Assembly (NCBI RefSeq): GCF_000224145.3
Contig: NW_004191144.1
Coordinates: 62,001-126,000 of the forward strand
Length of the DNA: 64,000 nt
Reading direction: 5' to 3'
From: Ciona intestinalis
Lineage: Eukaryota; Chordata; Ascidiacea; Phlebobranchia; Cionidae
Below, one piece after another: positions 1-13,200 of this stretch (position 1 is its first letter; every line of letters begins with the position of its first letter). Below the pieces are notes generated by a model, which searched no databases, was not told the origin of the DNA, and saw nothing but the letters and a program-made list of their open reading frames with translations. A program made the position numbers and the translations under genes.

Positions 1-43
1 CCACAGGTTGGTATGGTGTGGTGTAATGTATTATAGAAACCCA

Positions 44-330
44 GGGGTAATGGGTTCAGGGCTCGGCGCTGCTACCATTGTGGGTGTATGTGTCCTTGGG
101 CAAGACACTTAACGTCAATTGCTCCAACCCAGTGGTCACTAATGGGTTGTCCAAATTATTAGCCATACGTAAACAATCACCGACAAAGTTACATACGTGG
201 TAACTTGTAAGCGGACACGAGGTGTATGAAACAGAACACCCGTGTTATAACGACTGTCATTACCCCGTCATGTGAGGATAAATAAGTTACATACTTGGTA
301 ACTGGTAAGGGGGCACGAGGTGTTTATTCA
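44..330 (+). repeat. 98-bp-family repeat with SINE-like head
   Basis: The head contains 'gctgctaccattgtggg', 'cttgggcaagacacttaac' and 'cccagtggtcactaatgggt'. It is followed by one full 98-bp unit (gttacatacgtggtaacttg ... gaggataaataa) and part of a second. The same head and tail recur at 1267, 4520 (reverse), 7485, 11795 (reverse), 15485, 16083, 19605 (reverse), 54640 (reverse) and 59780, so this is a dispersed family. It has no coding capacity. Nothing else is recognised between 331 and 730 except several TGATGTCA/TGACATCA motifs. Confidence 0.8.
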
Positions 331-729
331 CAAATACATGCAAACTACAGGGGGGAGTTTGGCCGCGTCAGGACGGGAACAATGGACCTACTGTGACATC
401 ACCAGGGAACAGATCAGACTCGGCTGATTAATTATGATGTCATAATCATGAGGAGTGATGTCGTAACGGATTTTGCCTGAAACCTGAATTCACAGATTAT
501 GATGTCACAAGTTTTTATTGTAATGGATTGTGATGTCATCATACACAATTGTGACATCATGGTAGAAAAACATTTTAAATTTCTGTTTTTACACATCATG
601 TCCTAACACACAATATGCTGCTTCATAAATTACAGCAGCAAATATTCCACATGAGCGGGTTATATATCATAGAACCTATTGGCTATTAATAAAACACAGT
701 TTTTACCCTATTTTTAACTTTAAACATTT

Positions 730-960
730 TCACTATTAAGAATATCATCATTGTTTTGACCCTAAACCCCAAACTGCAAAGATTCGCAAATTTCTTTAAC
801 ACCTAATACATGAATAAAACTAAATATCCGTGTTAAATTTAACTTTAAAACATCTTGCAAAAGTAAATTTCTTCCACACGCATGACAATATATAGGAAAG
901 TGTTTTTAAGCGAATACGTTCTATGGTATATTTATCTTACACATTTGGTACATAATGGGT
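730..960 (+). repeat. Diverged dispersed repeat, related to 42835-43130
   Basis: This shares an ordered series of short blocks with 42835-43130 in the same orientation: 'ttttgaccc', 'caaa-ctgcaaagattcgcaa', 'aagtaa-tttcttc', 'cacgcatgac' and 'aagcg-gcgttctatg-tatat'. It is AT-rich and has no open reading frame of note. The element type is unknown. Confidence 0.5.
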
Positions 961-1266
961 GCTTTCCCTAATATGGGAATTAGCAGTGTTGCGAGTTACT
1001 GCCAACTTTAAATTCTTAATCAGGCAACACTGAACTTATTGTATTCACTTATTTGCCGAATAATGGGCATTGTTTGCTAACTAGTGTTTATTGTTTGCCG
1101 AATAATGTCGTTTCTTGCACCGCCTTTTACACACGCAGCAGCAAAGTTTTTCAAAATTTGAAATTTCCTAAATTTTAGAAGACTTGAGTACTTGGTGCTT
1201 TGCTTGTAATCATCCAACATTTAATCAATAAAATGATTTTCACCCAAAATTTTAAAAGTTCGAAGC

Positions 1267-1486
1267 ATGATGTTGCTACCATTGTAGGCGTATGTGACCT
1301 TCGGCAAGACAATTAACAACAATTGCTCCTACCCAGTGGTCACTAATGGGCTAAATTATCAGCCATACAAAAACACCATCACCCACAAAGTTACATACGT
1401 GGTTACTTGTAAGCTGGCACGAGGTGTTGAAACAGAACACCCGTGTCATAACGACTGTCGTTGCCTCGCCATGCGAGGATAAATGA
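1267..1486 (+). repeat. 98-bp-family repeat, single full copy
   Basis: A SINE-like head (gctaccattgtaggcgtatg; cccagtggtcactaatgggc) is followed by one 98-bp tail unit that ends in gcgaggataaat. The short ORF across it arises from the repeat and is not a gene. The remaining sequence up to centrin (1487-1895) is AT-rich with nothing recognisable except a possible splice-acceptor-like 'cgattttttag' ending at 1866. Confidence 0.8.
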
Positions 1487-1889
1487 ATGTAATTCTCTAT
1501 GGAAAGTCGCAATTACACACTCCAAAAAAATTTAATATTCTTGTGCAGTCGCCGCAATAATAGGATTTGTATACGAAATACGTATGATATTTTAAAAAGC
1601 TCTTTAAAACATTTTTGTCTTAACAATTAAAAAATGTATAAACCCTTTGAAAAAATGTTTTATATTTTGAGGTATTTTATTTTTTGTTGCCAAAACATGT
1701 ATTTTTTAATGCCGCTCCCCGATTTTTTCTGAAATAATTTGCCGATCAACGGTTTTGTTTGAATTTCACGGTTGGGCGGTTACGTCAGTTACTAAGGAAA
1801 TATTTTCAAGTCGGTTGAAAATTCGTTAAAGTTGAAACGATTTTTTACTTTTTAACGATTTTTTAGATTTTAAGGTCGAAATATAGTGA

Positions 1890-2408
<519 letters not shown>

Positions 2409-3933
2409 AACTTTATTTTTCTTGAAATGAGAAACATTTGCTTTCCAAGAAAATATTATTTATAAGAAAGAGTCGTTTCCCGCCCAAATTTTGGGTTTCT
2501 TTAAAAAAAACGGCCATAAATATTTGAAAAACGTTTTCAGCTACGTAATTTTGGACTTTTTTTAAAAATTAGTATTAAAAAATTTATGGTTTATTGGGTT
2601 ATAAAGTTTCTAAGCCTTTGTAAAAGTTTTTGGTTTGTTGCCAGCATGGGTTGTGTACTGTTGCATGTGGTAGGCTATAGAGCTTAAAACATATGTTGGT
2701 GCCAAACTTTCTAAACGCAGGGGAGGCAGGGATAGTTAGACACAATCCTGTGAAACAAATCTAACTTATTGGTTGTAATGTTTACTGATTAATGCAGTGC
2801 AAACAATTCCAGGTTTGGCCTGCCCACCCTGCCACCCCAGGTTTGGTGCCTATACATACACATTTAAAATAAGGTCATTCATAAAACAAACATATTCTAT
2901 TTCACCAACCTGGAACTAAATTCATTCATAAACTATGTATATACAATATGTGTTCTAGATGCCCTACCACTTACTTAACACATGGTAAATACATTTATAA
3001 CATTCATATTCAAATCTACATAAACCATTATTCAGTTTCATTCACATTCCTATCACATGAATAGATAACCCACAAACCTATTCATTTCATATTCAGTGTG
3101 TTTAGTGTAACATGCATGCTTGAAAACTGTGTGCAAATGAAACTTGCACGCAGTTTCATTTACGTGTGAATATTAGACTCATGTTTAGTCTTATGTTCAC
3201 ACGTTCACAAAAGGGGTCTTGTGTATTAGGTTTGAATTTATCCAAAAACAAATCGACAAATAAATCACCTTTAAGAGAAGAGTATATTTATAAGGGTTTA
3301 AAATTATATTTTTTTGATTTTATTTTGCTACAAACAATATGAATTGTTAATAACAAAGGAAAAAATGAATTTTTTGTTGCATTATAATTCCTATTATGAT
3401 GTCACTATCGTTGTATTGTTGTGTTGAGTTTCTTTGTAGTTTTAGTTTAAGTTTTGTATGAAATAAAAACAAAAAATATTTCCATAGAAACTATTATTTT
3501 CTAGGAATTAAGTTGTTCTTCGATTAAAATCGGTTTTCTTTCGTGCAATGGGGGTAACATAACTTTTAAAATGTTATAGCTTGTGTTATAACAAAGGTTT
3601 ATATTGCGCACCATCCATGTGTGCTGGATTCGTTTATGTTTCCTGACTCACTCGAGTTATAATACAGTTGCCTTATGTTTACACCTCGACAGTGAGCATG
3701 GGGAGTATGGCACACCGTACATGGAGGTGGAAGTACATTCACACACCTTGCTCGCTTGATCGGTGTTTCTGTTTATTTTAACATAGAAAACATATTTCAA
3801 GCTCAGCAGCGGAAATCCCCAAGCAGGGTTACAATAACTGCGATATCCGAATACATTGTTATGTCATAATACGCAAGCATTCGTGTATAATAAGTAACTT
3901 TGTGATGTCATAATGTTTGTGACGTCATAATGT
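2409..3933. other. Intergenic spacer between centrin and the 7TM gene
   Basis: These are the facing 3' ends of two convergent genes. The spacer holds one copy of the GC-rich dispersed repeat (2718-2850) and otherwise AT-rich unique-looking sequence. No coding region is supported. Confidence 0.6.
2718..2850 (+). repeat. Dispersed repeat with 'ctgcccaccctgccacccc' core
   Basis: It runs from 'ggggaggcagggatag' through 'ttagacacaatcctgtgaaa' to 'ccaccccaggtttggtgcct'. Copies occur at 15130-15255, 24272-24410 (reverse), 45757-45865, 56940-57055 and 63505-63580. The inner part is conserved over about 130 bp. The ends are partly self-complementary around cctgccacccc/ggggaggcagg, so it may be a short non-autonomous DNA element. 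No target duplication was identified. Confidence 0.7.
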
Positions 3934-5346
3934 TCAATTCTCGTGTATCGACGTCACTGTTGTTTGTTCAACCTGCCCTTCACGTGCCGACACTGTCATC
4001 AGCTTTGTTCCCGAGTATGTGACGTCATCACGGCGTGACGTCATATCTGATGACGTAGTCGACCCAATCTCGATGCAAGGGAAAACCCTTTCCCTCCAAT
4101 CGATAAACGTAGCTATGACGCAACAGATGTTTAACAATAGGTTGACGTCAGCTACGATTTGAGGTATGACGTCAATCTCCGTGACAACCGCTACCTTGAC
4201 AACCACGACTATGACGTCAGAGATGACGCACACGAGGGCCAAGTAGAATGCTCGCTTGATAACTTGCATGATATCTTGGGCTTTCTTGCTGACTATTTTG
4301 GAACGAGATTTCATGCCCGCGCGATGGCGCACAAGAGGGTGTACGAATAAAGCAAGAAGCACAGCGTGGAAGATTAAAGTTGTGATGGCTAAAGCTGCCC
4401 AATGGTATTGGTCGGGGAAGGCTGAGGTTTCCAGCTTGCATCCAAACCTGGAATGAATGATTGTAAGTTGTTTATCTTTGTATGCTATGTGTGAATAAAT
4501 GTAACTTATTTAATATGGCTTGGAGAAGCAATGGAAGTCGTTATAACACGGATGTTCTGTTCGAATGAATGAATGTAACTTACTTTATCCTCGCGTGGCC
4601 GGAAAACGACGGCCGTTATCACACGGGTTTAACACCTCGTGCCAGCTTACGTGTTACCACGTGTGTAACTTTGTGGGCAGTTATTTTTATGTATAACTGA
4701 CAATTTAGACAACCCATCAGTGACCACTGGGTTAAAGAAGTTGTTGTTCAGTTTCTTGCCCAAGGACACATACGCCCACAGTAATGGCAGCTTTAAGCAA
4801 GAAAAATTTAGACAAGAATATAACTTACCTTGTTCGTTTGAACCATTGTGTGGCATCGAAGACCGCTGGGTTGATAATGGCTATCGCGAACATTACCACC
4901 AATGTTACCACGCTTAAGCTACGTGTGCATGACGTAGTAAGATGACGTGTGCTAGCGCTGACGTATATTGACCTCTGACGTAACCACAGCAGCGCGTAGA
5001 CAGAGATGAAAATGAAGTTAGTCAGAGTGAAGTCGATTTTCACCAATACGTCACAAAACATGACGTCATTTTGGAGGTCTAGGAAGATTTGAAAGGTTTG
5101 GGATAGAAATGTCAACATCCCGAAAGTTGCCGCTGCTATTGTGCTCTTGCGCATCAAGTGGCCATATTTCTCCTGTCCGCCTCTCTTGCGCCGTATCGCG
5201 GATTCTTTAAATCTTAGTTCGTAAAACAAAAGCGCTCCGACCAGATAAGCTGCTATCAATGTTGCTGTTGTTGTTACGACACCTAGTATCGCTATCCGTC
5301 GCATTGAGACTCCGGTAGGTGGCGCCGCAGTTGTCGAATTGCTCAT
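3934..5346 (-). CDS. Seven-transmembrane protein of unknown function, two exons
   Basis: Exon 1 is 5346-4829 and exon 2 is 4447-3934. The donor is ag|gtaagt and the acceptor is cattccag|g, and the phases match (the split codon gives Arg). The joined product is about 343 residues. I count seven hydrophobic spans: about residues 18-45, 68-90, 97-120 and 140-160 in exon 1, and about 187-212, 235-258 and 262-284 in exon 2. A basic first loop (RRKRGGQEK) and a C-terminal tail of about 55 residues rich in Ser/Thr follow GPCR-like topology. No DRY, NPxxY or other class hallmark was recognised, so a GPCR assignment is inference only. N-terminal NST (residues 3-5) is a possible glycosylation site. The intron contains a reverse copy of the 98-bp family. 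The exon 2 tail is built partly on TGACGTCA motifs (SSDMTSRRDDVT). The gene is divergent from CCDC18. Confidence 0.8.
4520..4800 (-). repeat. 98-bp-family repeat, reverse, in the 7TM intron
   Basis: Reverse-orientation copy: the tail unit (tatcctcgcgtggccgg ... cgtgtaactttgtggg) comes first, then the head (cagtgaccactgggttaaag; cttgcccaaggacacatacg). It lies wholly within the 4448-4828 intron, apart from a small part next to exon 2. Confidence 0.75.
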
Positions 5347-5424
5347 TTCGTTTGTTTTGGTTAAGCAGAATAATATTTTCTAAACCTGAAAAAACACAAA
5401 GTTATACGTTGTACAAATCACAAA

Positions 5425-5665
5425 CAAAGAAATATCTACTCCAAAAAATCGCTGGATGTAGATATTTTTTTGTTTGTTCTTTTTACACCAAGGCGAGCTA
5501 CGCTGTAGTATAAACCCCGCTTAAAAGAAGAAATATCTACGCTAACCTGCGCTGAACAACGCTGGGTGTAGTTTTCTGTTTTAATGCGATAAATTATTAA
5601 AAAAATTAAACAAAGAAATATCTACACCCAGCGTTGTCCAGCGCCGGCCAAAGTAGATATTGTGG
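5425..5665. repeat. Foldback repeats carrying 'aaacaaagaaatatctac'
   Basis: The motif aaacaaagaaatatctac and its inverse gtagatattt...tttgtttgtt flank short spacers that contain cgctgg(g/a)tgtag. There is one hairpin at about 5425-5482 and further partial copies at 5527-5575 and 5608-5665. Related hairpins lie at 17187-17245 and about 41010-41045. They look like very short palindromic MITE-type elements. Confidence 0.6.
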
Positions 5666-6320
5666 GAAAATAGTAAGACGGTTGTTTGGTTCATAAATAA
5701 TTTAATTTTAATCGCAGTCGTTTCTCGGCAACTTATAGGATAACATAACAATTAAGTTAACTTTAATTCTTTTTAACAATAAATATTTTTTACATTTTAT
5801 GCATAACATGAGTTTAGCATCCAGTATCTGGGCTCTAATTTTACATAATATGTCGTATTACCTCTTCTATAATCTAGTCTTCTTTAAAACCTGGAAACTA
5901 ATACATTATACTACCTTAAATATACATTACATTGTTGTTTTTCTCACAATTCAAAATTTAAGACTCGGTGCGCGCGTAATAGGTTTCCTTTACGCGGCCC
6001 AATACGTGGTTTAATTGTTTACACTCAAGAAAATTGTCATTTAAGATTATTATTATTTTGCGCATTTCTTGTCTTATTTTCCGGTTTTCAGCGCGATTTG
6101 CGTAACAATCTATTTTACATTTGTTAATAAATGCGCGTTTATCACCATACGCGAACTACAACTATAACTAAATACGCTTCTATTCCAAACTGTTGACATC
6201 ATCATCAGTGCTTGTAAAAAACTGAGTAGACTTGGTGAAACATCTGCCACAGTATAATGAGTCTATTGTACTCTACACAATGCAGGCCTATGCATATATA
6301 TTGCTCTATGATTATATAGT

Positions 6321-6534
6321 AGCGCGGGGTAAGATGGATACCGTTAGCACATATTATCTCTGTATCTTGTTTTTAACATTTAATCTTTTAGAGTTGTGAG
6401 AATATGGTTATATAATTCTGTAAATATTTTTGTTTACCACAAAACGGATAAACGACTATAAAAACCTGACCCATCTAACCTCACCCGAATAAATTACTGG
6501 GTAACGATAATCATCTTACCCCACAGTAATATAT
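6321..6534 (+). mobile_element. Degenerate copy of the 'aagatgggacac' MITE
   Basis: It starts with 'gcggggtaagatgg' and ends with 'catcttaccccacagtaata'. The internal segment 'gagaatatggttatataatt' matches other family members. It directly abuts the next copy at 6536. Confidence 0.55.
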
Positions 6535-6535
6535 A

Positions 6536-6730
6536 GTAGGAGTTGGGGGAAGATGGGACACTTTTTCATTCTCTTTTCTCGTACCATTTGGCAGTAAGCA
6601 AAGAAAATTCAACGAATTATAAAACTATATCCTCACGACTTCCATATGCCGTTGGTAATTGTTTAAAATATGACCAGGATATTTGGATATTATGTGCTAA
6701 AGTGTCCCGTCTTTCTCCGCCCTAATATAT
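6536..6730 (+). mobile_element. MITE copy (gggggaagatgggacac family)
   Basis: The left end is 'ttgggggaagatgggacac', the right end is 'gtgtcccgtctttctccgcc', and the internal block is 'cctcacgacttccatatg'. The terminal inverted repeats and a length of about 190 bp match copies at 14120, 21420, 23388, 36375, 36900, 41100, 50945, 57583 and 59530. There is no transposase. Confidence 0.75.
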
Positions 6731-7201
6731 ATTTAATAGCAATGCTTTTTAAAGCAGAACAACAAATGATGGATTGGCGTACAGCTCTTGTTACTTCCGT
6801 TCCCCGGAATGGTAATTCGAATTGCAAGGTTAGTGTGTATGGTGTGCTTGGTCCAATTCTAATTGCCGTTGTTTTTGTTTGGGATGAGTTAGAATGAGGT
6901 CTATGAAGCCACCATGTATGGTGCGCAACACCCGTGTATTAAACCCTCTTGGTTTTCCACCCCGAGGATAAACATAAAAGTATTCTAACTCGACATTAAA
7001 TAAGGTCCAAAAATAAACGCTCCCCAAACAAGTTCAACATTTGGCGCGCTAACGAATCCGCGCTATTTATCACGCTTGAGCGCTTACGCATGTTACAATG
7101 TAAACATTCAACAAAATTCAAAATATTTTCGCAAGTTTTACAGAAAAAGATAGATTTTAAAGCATTAAATGACAGCTGGCGTGTAAAATACTGCTTTAAA
7201 T

Positions 7202-10200
7202 ATGTCAGGGCGATCTAAGAGAGATATAAACGTGAACGAGATGTCGAAAAATGTTGACGTTTTGCGTGAAAGGCTTTCAAGAACCGAACTTTCGTTGCAA
7301 AATTTGGAGCAATTATCGCAAAGGTTTGTTTGAGTTAAAAATAATAATTTTTAAACTGATTTCCATGTTTATTATGTTGATAATAATTGAGACATGTAAC
7401 TGGGAGTTTGAATCTTTTTAAAAGCCAAGTAGATTTGGTTTCTTTGTGGAGCTTGCTATACCTCCAATGATTGACAGTCTGAGTGTTCGAGGCTCGTCGC
7501 TGCTACCATTGTAGGCGTATGTGTCCTTGGGCAAGACATTTAACGGCAATTGCTCCAACCCAGTGGTCACTAATGGGTTGTAGTACTCTGGGTTTTAGGG
7601 AATGGGCAACATTTTTTAATCATCGTTTCCTTTCTATTTTTAATTTACATTTTGATCTCCACTAAATCCCTCCCCCCTTTATCATCAGGGAGTTCGCAAT
7701 CGACGACCCCTCCCATGAAGATCTTCCTCCTGCTCTCACCATGGAGGAACTGATGTTGGGATCGGATGCAGAGAGTCTTGCTTCGTATGGAGGAAGGTGG
7801 ATATTAATTCCATTATCTACAAAGTTACATACGTGGTAACTCGTAAGCGGGCACAAGGTGTATAAAACAGAACACCCGTGTTATAACGACTGTCGTTGCC
7901 CCACCATGCGAGGATAAATAAGTTACATACGTTGTAACTTGTAAGCGGGCACGAGGTGTATGAAACAGAACACCCGTGTTGTAACGACTGTTGTTGCCCC
8001 ACCATGCGAGGATAAATAAGTTACATACGTTGTAACTTGTAAGCGGGCACGAGGTGTATGAAACAGAACACCCGTGTTATAACGACTGTCGTTGCCCCTT
8101 CATGCGAGGATAAATAAGTTACATACGTGGTAACTTGTAAGCGGGCACAAGGTGTATGAAACAAAACACCCGTGTTATAACGACTGTCGTTGCCCTTTCA
8201 TGCGAGGATAAATAAGTTACATACGTGGTAACTTGTAAGCGGGCACGAGGTGTATGAAACGAACACCCGTGTTATAACAACTGTCGTTGCCCCGCCATGC
8301 GAGGATAAATAAGTTACATACGTGGTAACTTGTAAGCGGGCACAAGGTGTATGAAACAAAACACCCGTGTTATAACGACTGTTGTTGCCCCGTCATGCGA
8401 GGATAAATAAGTTACATACGTGGTAACTTGTAAGCGGGCACGAGGTGTATGAAACAGAACACCCGTGTTATAACGACTGTCGTTGCCCCGCCATGCGAGG
8501 ATAAATAATTTACATACGTGGTAACTTGTAAGCGGGCACAAGGTGTATGAAACAGAACACCCGTGTTATAACGACTGTCGTTGCCCCGCCATGCGAGGAT
8601 AAATAAGTTACATACATGGTAACTCGTAAGCTGGCACGAGGTGTATGAAACAGAACACCCGTGTTATATCGACTGTCGTTGCCCCGACACAGGATGATCA
8701 ATAAGTTACATTTATCCACGAAGGATCAACCTCTCTGAGGACTTTGCTCCTTTGATCCCGGACGACTCCATGAGATCGCCACGGAAACGCAACAACTCCA
8801 AATATGGGGATAAGTTGATGAAGAGTTTTGAGACGTTACCTTACCATGGTCGGGACAGCACCTTAAAGGTTGGAATGAATTATTACATTATGTTTCTTAT
8901 AATATGGACAATTTATTAGTGATCACTCGGTTGGGGAAATTGCCGTTAATTTATAACTATCAATCACTTGTTCAACCCAAATACTCTGTGTTTTAAATGG
9001 TTATATTATGAGTATATTATGTAGAATAGTGACCACTAGGTTGGAGCAATTGCCGATAAATATCTTATCTAGGGACCTGGGTACAATACACTTCAATCGA
9101 TAAATAAAAACCACAGGCACAAATTAAAATCATTCAGGTTGATTACTCGAAATTTGAGAGCGAGGTTAAATCGAACAGCACCCACGACGATCTCAATGTG
9201 ATCGAGTTGTCATCCGATCACGGTAACCATAGCAACTCTGCATCACGAGGATGGGATCCACCAACGCGTGGCACCGGGAGTCGAGGATCTTCTGTGGAAA
9301 ACATAAGTCCTAGAAGGGTGAGGGTTTGGTTGTTACTACCAAACATAAACTTTTAGAAAAAAAAAATTATAAATAAAAATACCTTCATTGTAGTGATTAC
9401 AAAATTATTGTTTATTCTGTTATTGTTGGTAATGGACATAAGTAAATGATCTTGATTTAGTTGGATTTGGATAAAAAACTAACGTAGACCTTTATATTGT
9501 GAGTGTTAAACTGTATAAATAATTGTTTTGAGGAAAATTACATTAAAAATCACCTGCAAGGTATTGTACCACAAGAAAAATATATTAAAAACTTTGTAAT
9601 AAAATAAAAGAATAAAAGAATATTATTATCATATTTTCTGTTATTAGTAGTAACTACCTCTTGGGGTAAATTGGTAAAAAGTATTCTGTTTTAACTATTA
9701 GAGCTATCTACTTGTATGTTATTGTTATATAAATGTTTGTTCTGTTTTGCTTGACTATATGATATCTATGTTTAGCCAATATCTGCTCGTTCAAACGCGA
9801 CATCCGTAACAATCCTCGGTCACGATGATGACAGCATGAATCAGCAGTATTCAGAAAAGATGACTCAGCTTCGCTCGGACAATGCTCGTTTAAAAACCCT
9901 TGTGTCACAATTACGTCAGCAACTTTCGATTGTTGCAAGAACAGTAAGTTTTGTTCACTTATTGTTACGTAATAATTATATATTAATTTTTTTGTTGCTG
10001 CCAGGTGCATTTTAATCCTAAAATCGATATTCTGGTAGTTTTGCATGTTAACTACTGTGCCACAAGATCTAAGGCCCAGTGGGTACTGGTTCAATGCCTG
10101 ATGCGGCCAGTATTGTGGACGCATGTGTCATTGGACAAGACACTTTCCACACACTGATAATGTCTTACTGCATCACACAACATTGTTTTTTAAGATCACA

Positions 10201-13200
10201 GACCAACAGTGGCCAAAAGATCTCTTTTCCAATTATAATAAATGTTGAAACCACGCCACTATTATGTCATCTTATGCCATTCAAATGTTACCACGCTTTT
10301 ATTTAACATCATAGGGTTTTTACTCTTATGAAAGTAATAACATACACTATGAACTTTATGTAACTTTGTTGTTAAGTTAAAACCCAATTAATTATTAAAT
10401 AATTCTCCCACAGCCACCCAGCCCCAACCAAGCCCCTACAGATGTGGACGAGTTGATTATTTCTTTGAAAGATGAAATTAAAACAAATGAACGAACGCTG
10501 AGGTTCGTATTTTATACATGTTGTATGGTGTATGTATTGCTATCATGTGTTTGTATCATGTCAACATATTGTGCTGCCACCATAACGCATGATACAGGTT
10601 TCGTTAAAGTTTGAATGTTATATACGCAGTGTGTATTATGTAAGCTTATTGGCTGGTAATTTTATTTTATATATTAGAGTATAATAAGCACCATATAACC
10701 GTATATCTATATATTATATATGTAATTATGCAATCAATAAACAGTTGTTTTGTTTTACTGATTAGAATGTGTGTTATTTTAAACTTTGCATTGCATAAAA
10801 TACATAAACATCCCAATGTCCGCATAGCCGTAAAATATAACTGGCTGTATGTAAAAAACTATTTAATGAATTTAAGAAACTTGTTTTGTTTTACAAATTA
10901 CTGAAATTAGAATGTGTGATAAAATTTTATTGGCTTGGTAAAATGACTTATGCAATAAGGGGTAGCCTATTTGAGTTATGTAGATGTGTATTTATATATA
11001 AATAACTAATGAATAGAAACTTGTATTGAATTAAATCTCGAATGGTTTCCTTTGATTGAAATGGCAGGAAAGCTGAGGATAAGTTGGAATATAACGAGGT
11101 TATCAACCTGGAGAAAGATGGGGTGATAGTTCGGTTAAAGGAGGAATTGGTCGGGTTTAAGAAGATGGTGGAAGATTGTGAAGCAAGAAGGAAAAGGTGG
11201 GTTGTGTAATCTGTGTTTGTTTAATAATTGTAGTAGTTTGTATGTGGGGGTTATGTTCTGTGGCCAGCCAGAAAAAAAATGAGAGGGGGGGTTTAATTTA
11301 AAAAAATTTAAAAAACCCTAAACCCCCCTGGCTGGGCCACTGGTTGTGTTGATATATCACAAAAGCGGTGGTTTAGCAGTTATTCTTTTACTGGATACTT
11401 TTATTCAATTAGTTTTAACTCATATTGTGTTTTAAAGGTCGTTTTGCTGCTAATTCTTTGTTGTTTCTGGTGTGATAACTTAAACTTTATATTATATTTA
11501 TGTTTCCCAAAGTGCTGAGTCAGAGCGAAACAAAGCTCTTTATGACTCGTCAAAACTGTCGGAGCGATTCAGCAAAATCCATGAAGCGATGTCGGCAAAG
11601 TTGAGCCAATCACGCGCCCTGCATAAAAGCATGACTCAGGCGAACCAAGAAAGAGACAATATGATGCAACAATGCAATTCGCTGACGTTGCAAAATAACA
11701 AACTAAAATCCCAACTAAAGTAGGGATGTTAAAACTTATTTTTGCTGTTTTTATATTTATATCTATCTGTTGTTTTTTGTCAACAATTGTAGGTAAATGT
11801 TTTTATGTATGGCTGATAATTTGTCCAACCCATTAGTGACCACTGGGTTGAAGAAATTTGTGTTACGTGTCTTGCTCAATGACACATACGCCTACAATGG
11901 TGGCAGACTGGCGACGATGAGCCTTGAATTCATATTTTCTTATTATGCAAGTTTTAAACTAAGTTTAGTGCTTACACAATAAAGCGTGCACAGGACTTTT
12001 GAAGTTTGGTGTTGACCAATACAAACAAAGGCAACACTGTAGAAATCTAACTGGCAACACTGTACACAGAGCGTCAGAAGAAGGCATGAAAGCATTGGAG
12101 CGTAAGATACGCATGGATGAGGTTGGGGGGGTCCGGGTGGTGGAACAACAAGTTCGGGAGTTGGTGGGTGAAGTGGAGCGTAAACATATGGAGATAAAGG
12201 TGGGTGGGGTTGAATGGGTGTAACTTGCTTTATACTTGTGTTGTGTGGTGATGACAGTCGTTATAACACGGGTGTTCTGTTTCATACACCTCTTGCCGGC
12301 TTACAAGTTACCACGTATGTAACATATTTTTATCCTCGCATGGCGGACAGCGACAGTTGTATAACACGGGTGTTCTGTTTCATACACCTCGTGCCCGCTG
12401 ACAAGTTACCACGTATGTAACTTATTTATCCTGGCATGGCGGGGCAACGACAGTCGTTATAACACGGGTGTTCTGTTTCATACGCCTCGTGCCGGCTTAC
12501 TAGTTACCACGTATGTAACTTTGGGGGGGGGGTTGTTTATGTATGGCTGATAATTTAGTCAACCCATTAGTGACTACCGGGTTGAAGCAATTCCCGTTAA
12601 ATGTCTTGCCCAAGGACATATACGCCCACAATGGTGGCGGCGACAAGCCTTGAACCCGGTATTCAAATTGCCAGAAGTTCTCTTTCAGATCAGACTTAAT
12701 ATATAATACACATTGATAGTAGCAACATATACATTATATTTACATACAATTATCAATACATAACAGAAGCTAAAAGCCGAGAACATTGATATATCTCATC
12801 AACACCAACAAATTGAACAACAATTCAATCAACTTGTTGACCAACAAAAGCAACTACAATCGAGGCTTATGACATCACAAAGGGAGTTGGAAGATTCAAA
12901 GTTAGAAGTTCAAAAGTTGTCTCAGGTGAGGGGGTTTTCCTGTGTTGTGCGTTGTTCCATTATTGTGAAAATTTAACATAAATTTGAGAACAAATTATTT
13001 CAAATCACGTACAGAAGGGGTTTAGCAGAAAAATAACCGCCGTTTGCCGGCCACGCGAGGATAAATAAGTTACTTTTATGTTTTATATGATAACAATAAG
13101 TTACTTTTATATAAATAAGTTGTTTTCATATAATAACAATACAATTATTTGTTCAAATTCAAACAGTCAAGGATGACCGAACAGCGAAACGCTCTCTCGG

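Larger units (their letters stand above)
5347..7201. other. Divergent intergenic region between the 7TM gene and CCDC18
   Basis: About 1.85 kb separates the start codons of two divergently transcribed genes, so both promoters should lie here. It contains foldback repeats (5425-5665) and two MITE copies (6321-6534, 6536-6730). Just before the CCDC18 start, 'gcaagttttacag' (ending 7143) resembles a splice acceptor. No further gene is supported. Confidence 0.6.

Noticed and set aside
7817..8719. CRISPR-like periodic array
   Set aside because: The 98-bp units are contiguous with no unique spacers, occur in several places and orientations in a eukaryotic genome, and carry no cas genes.
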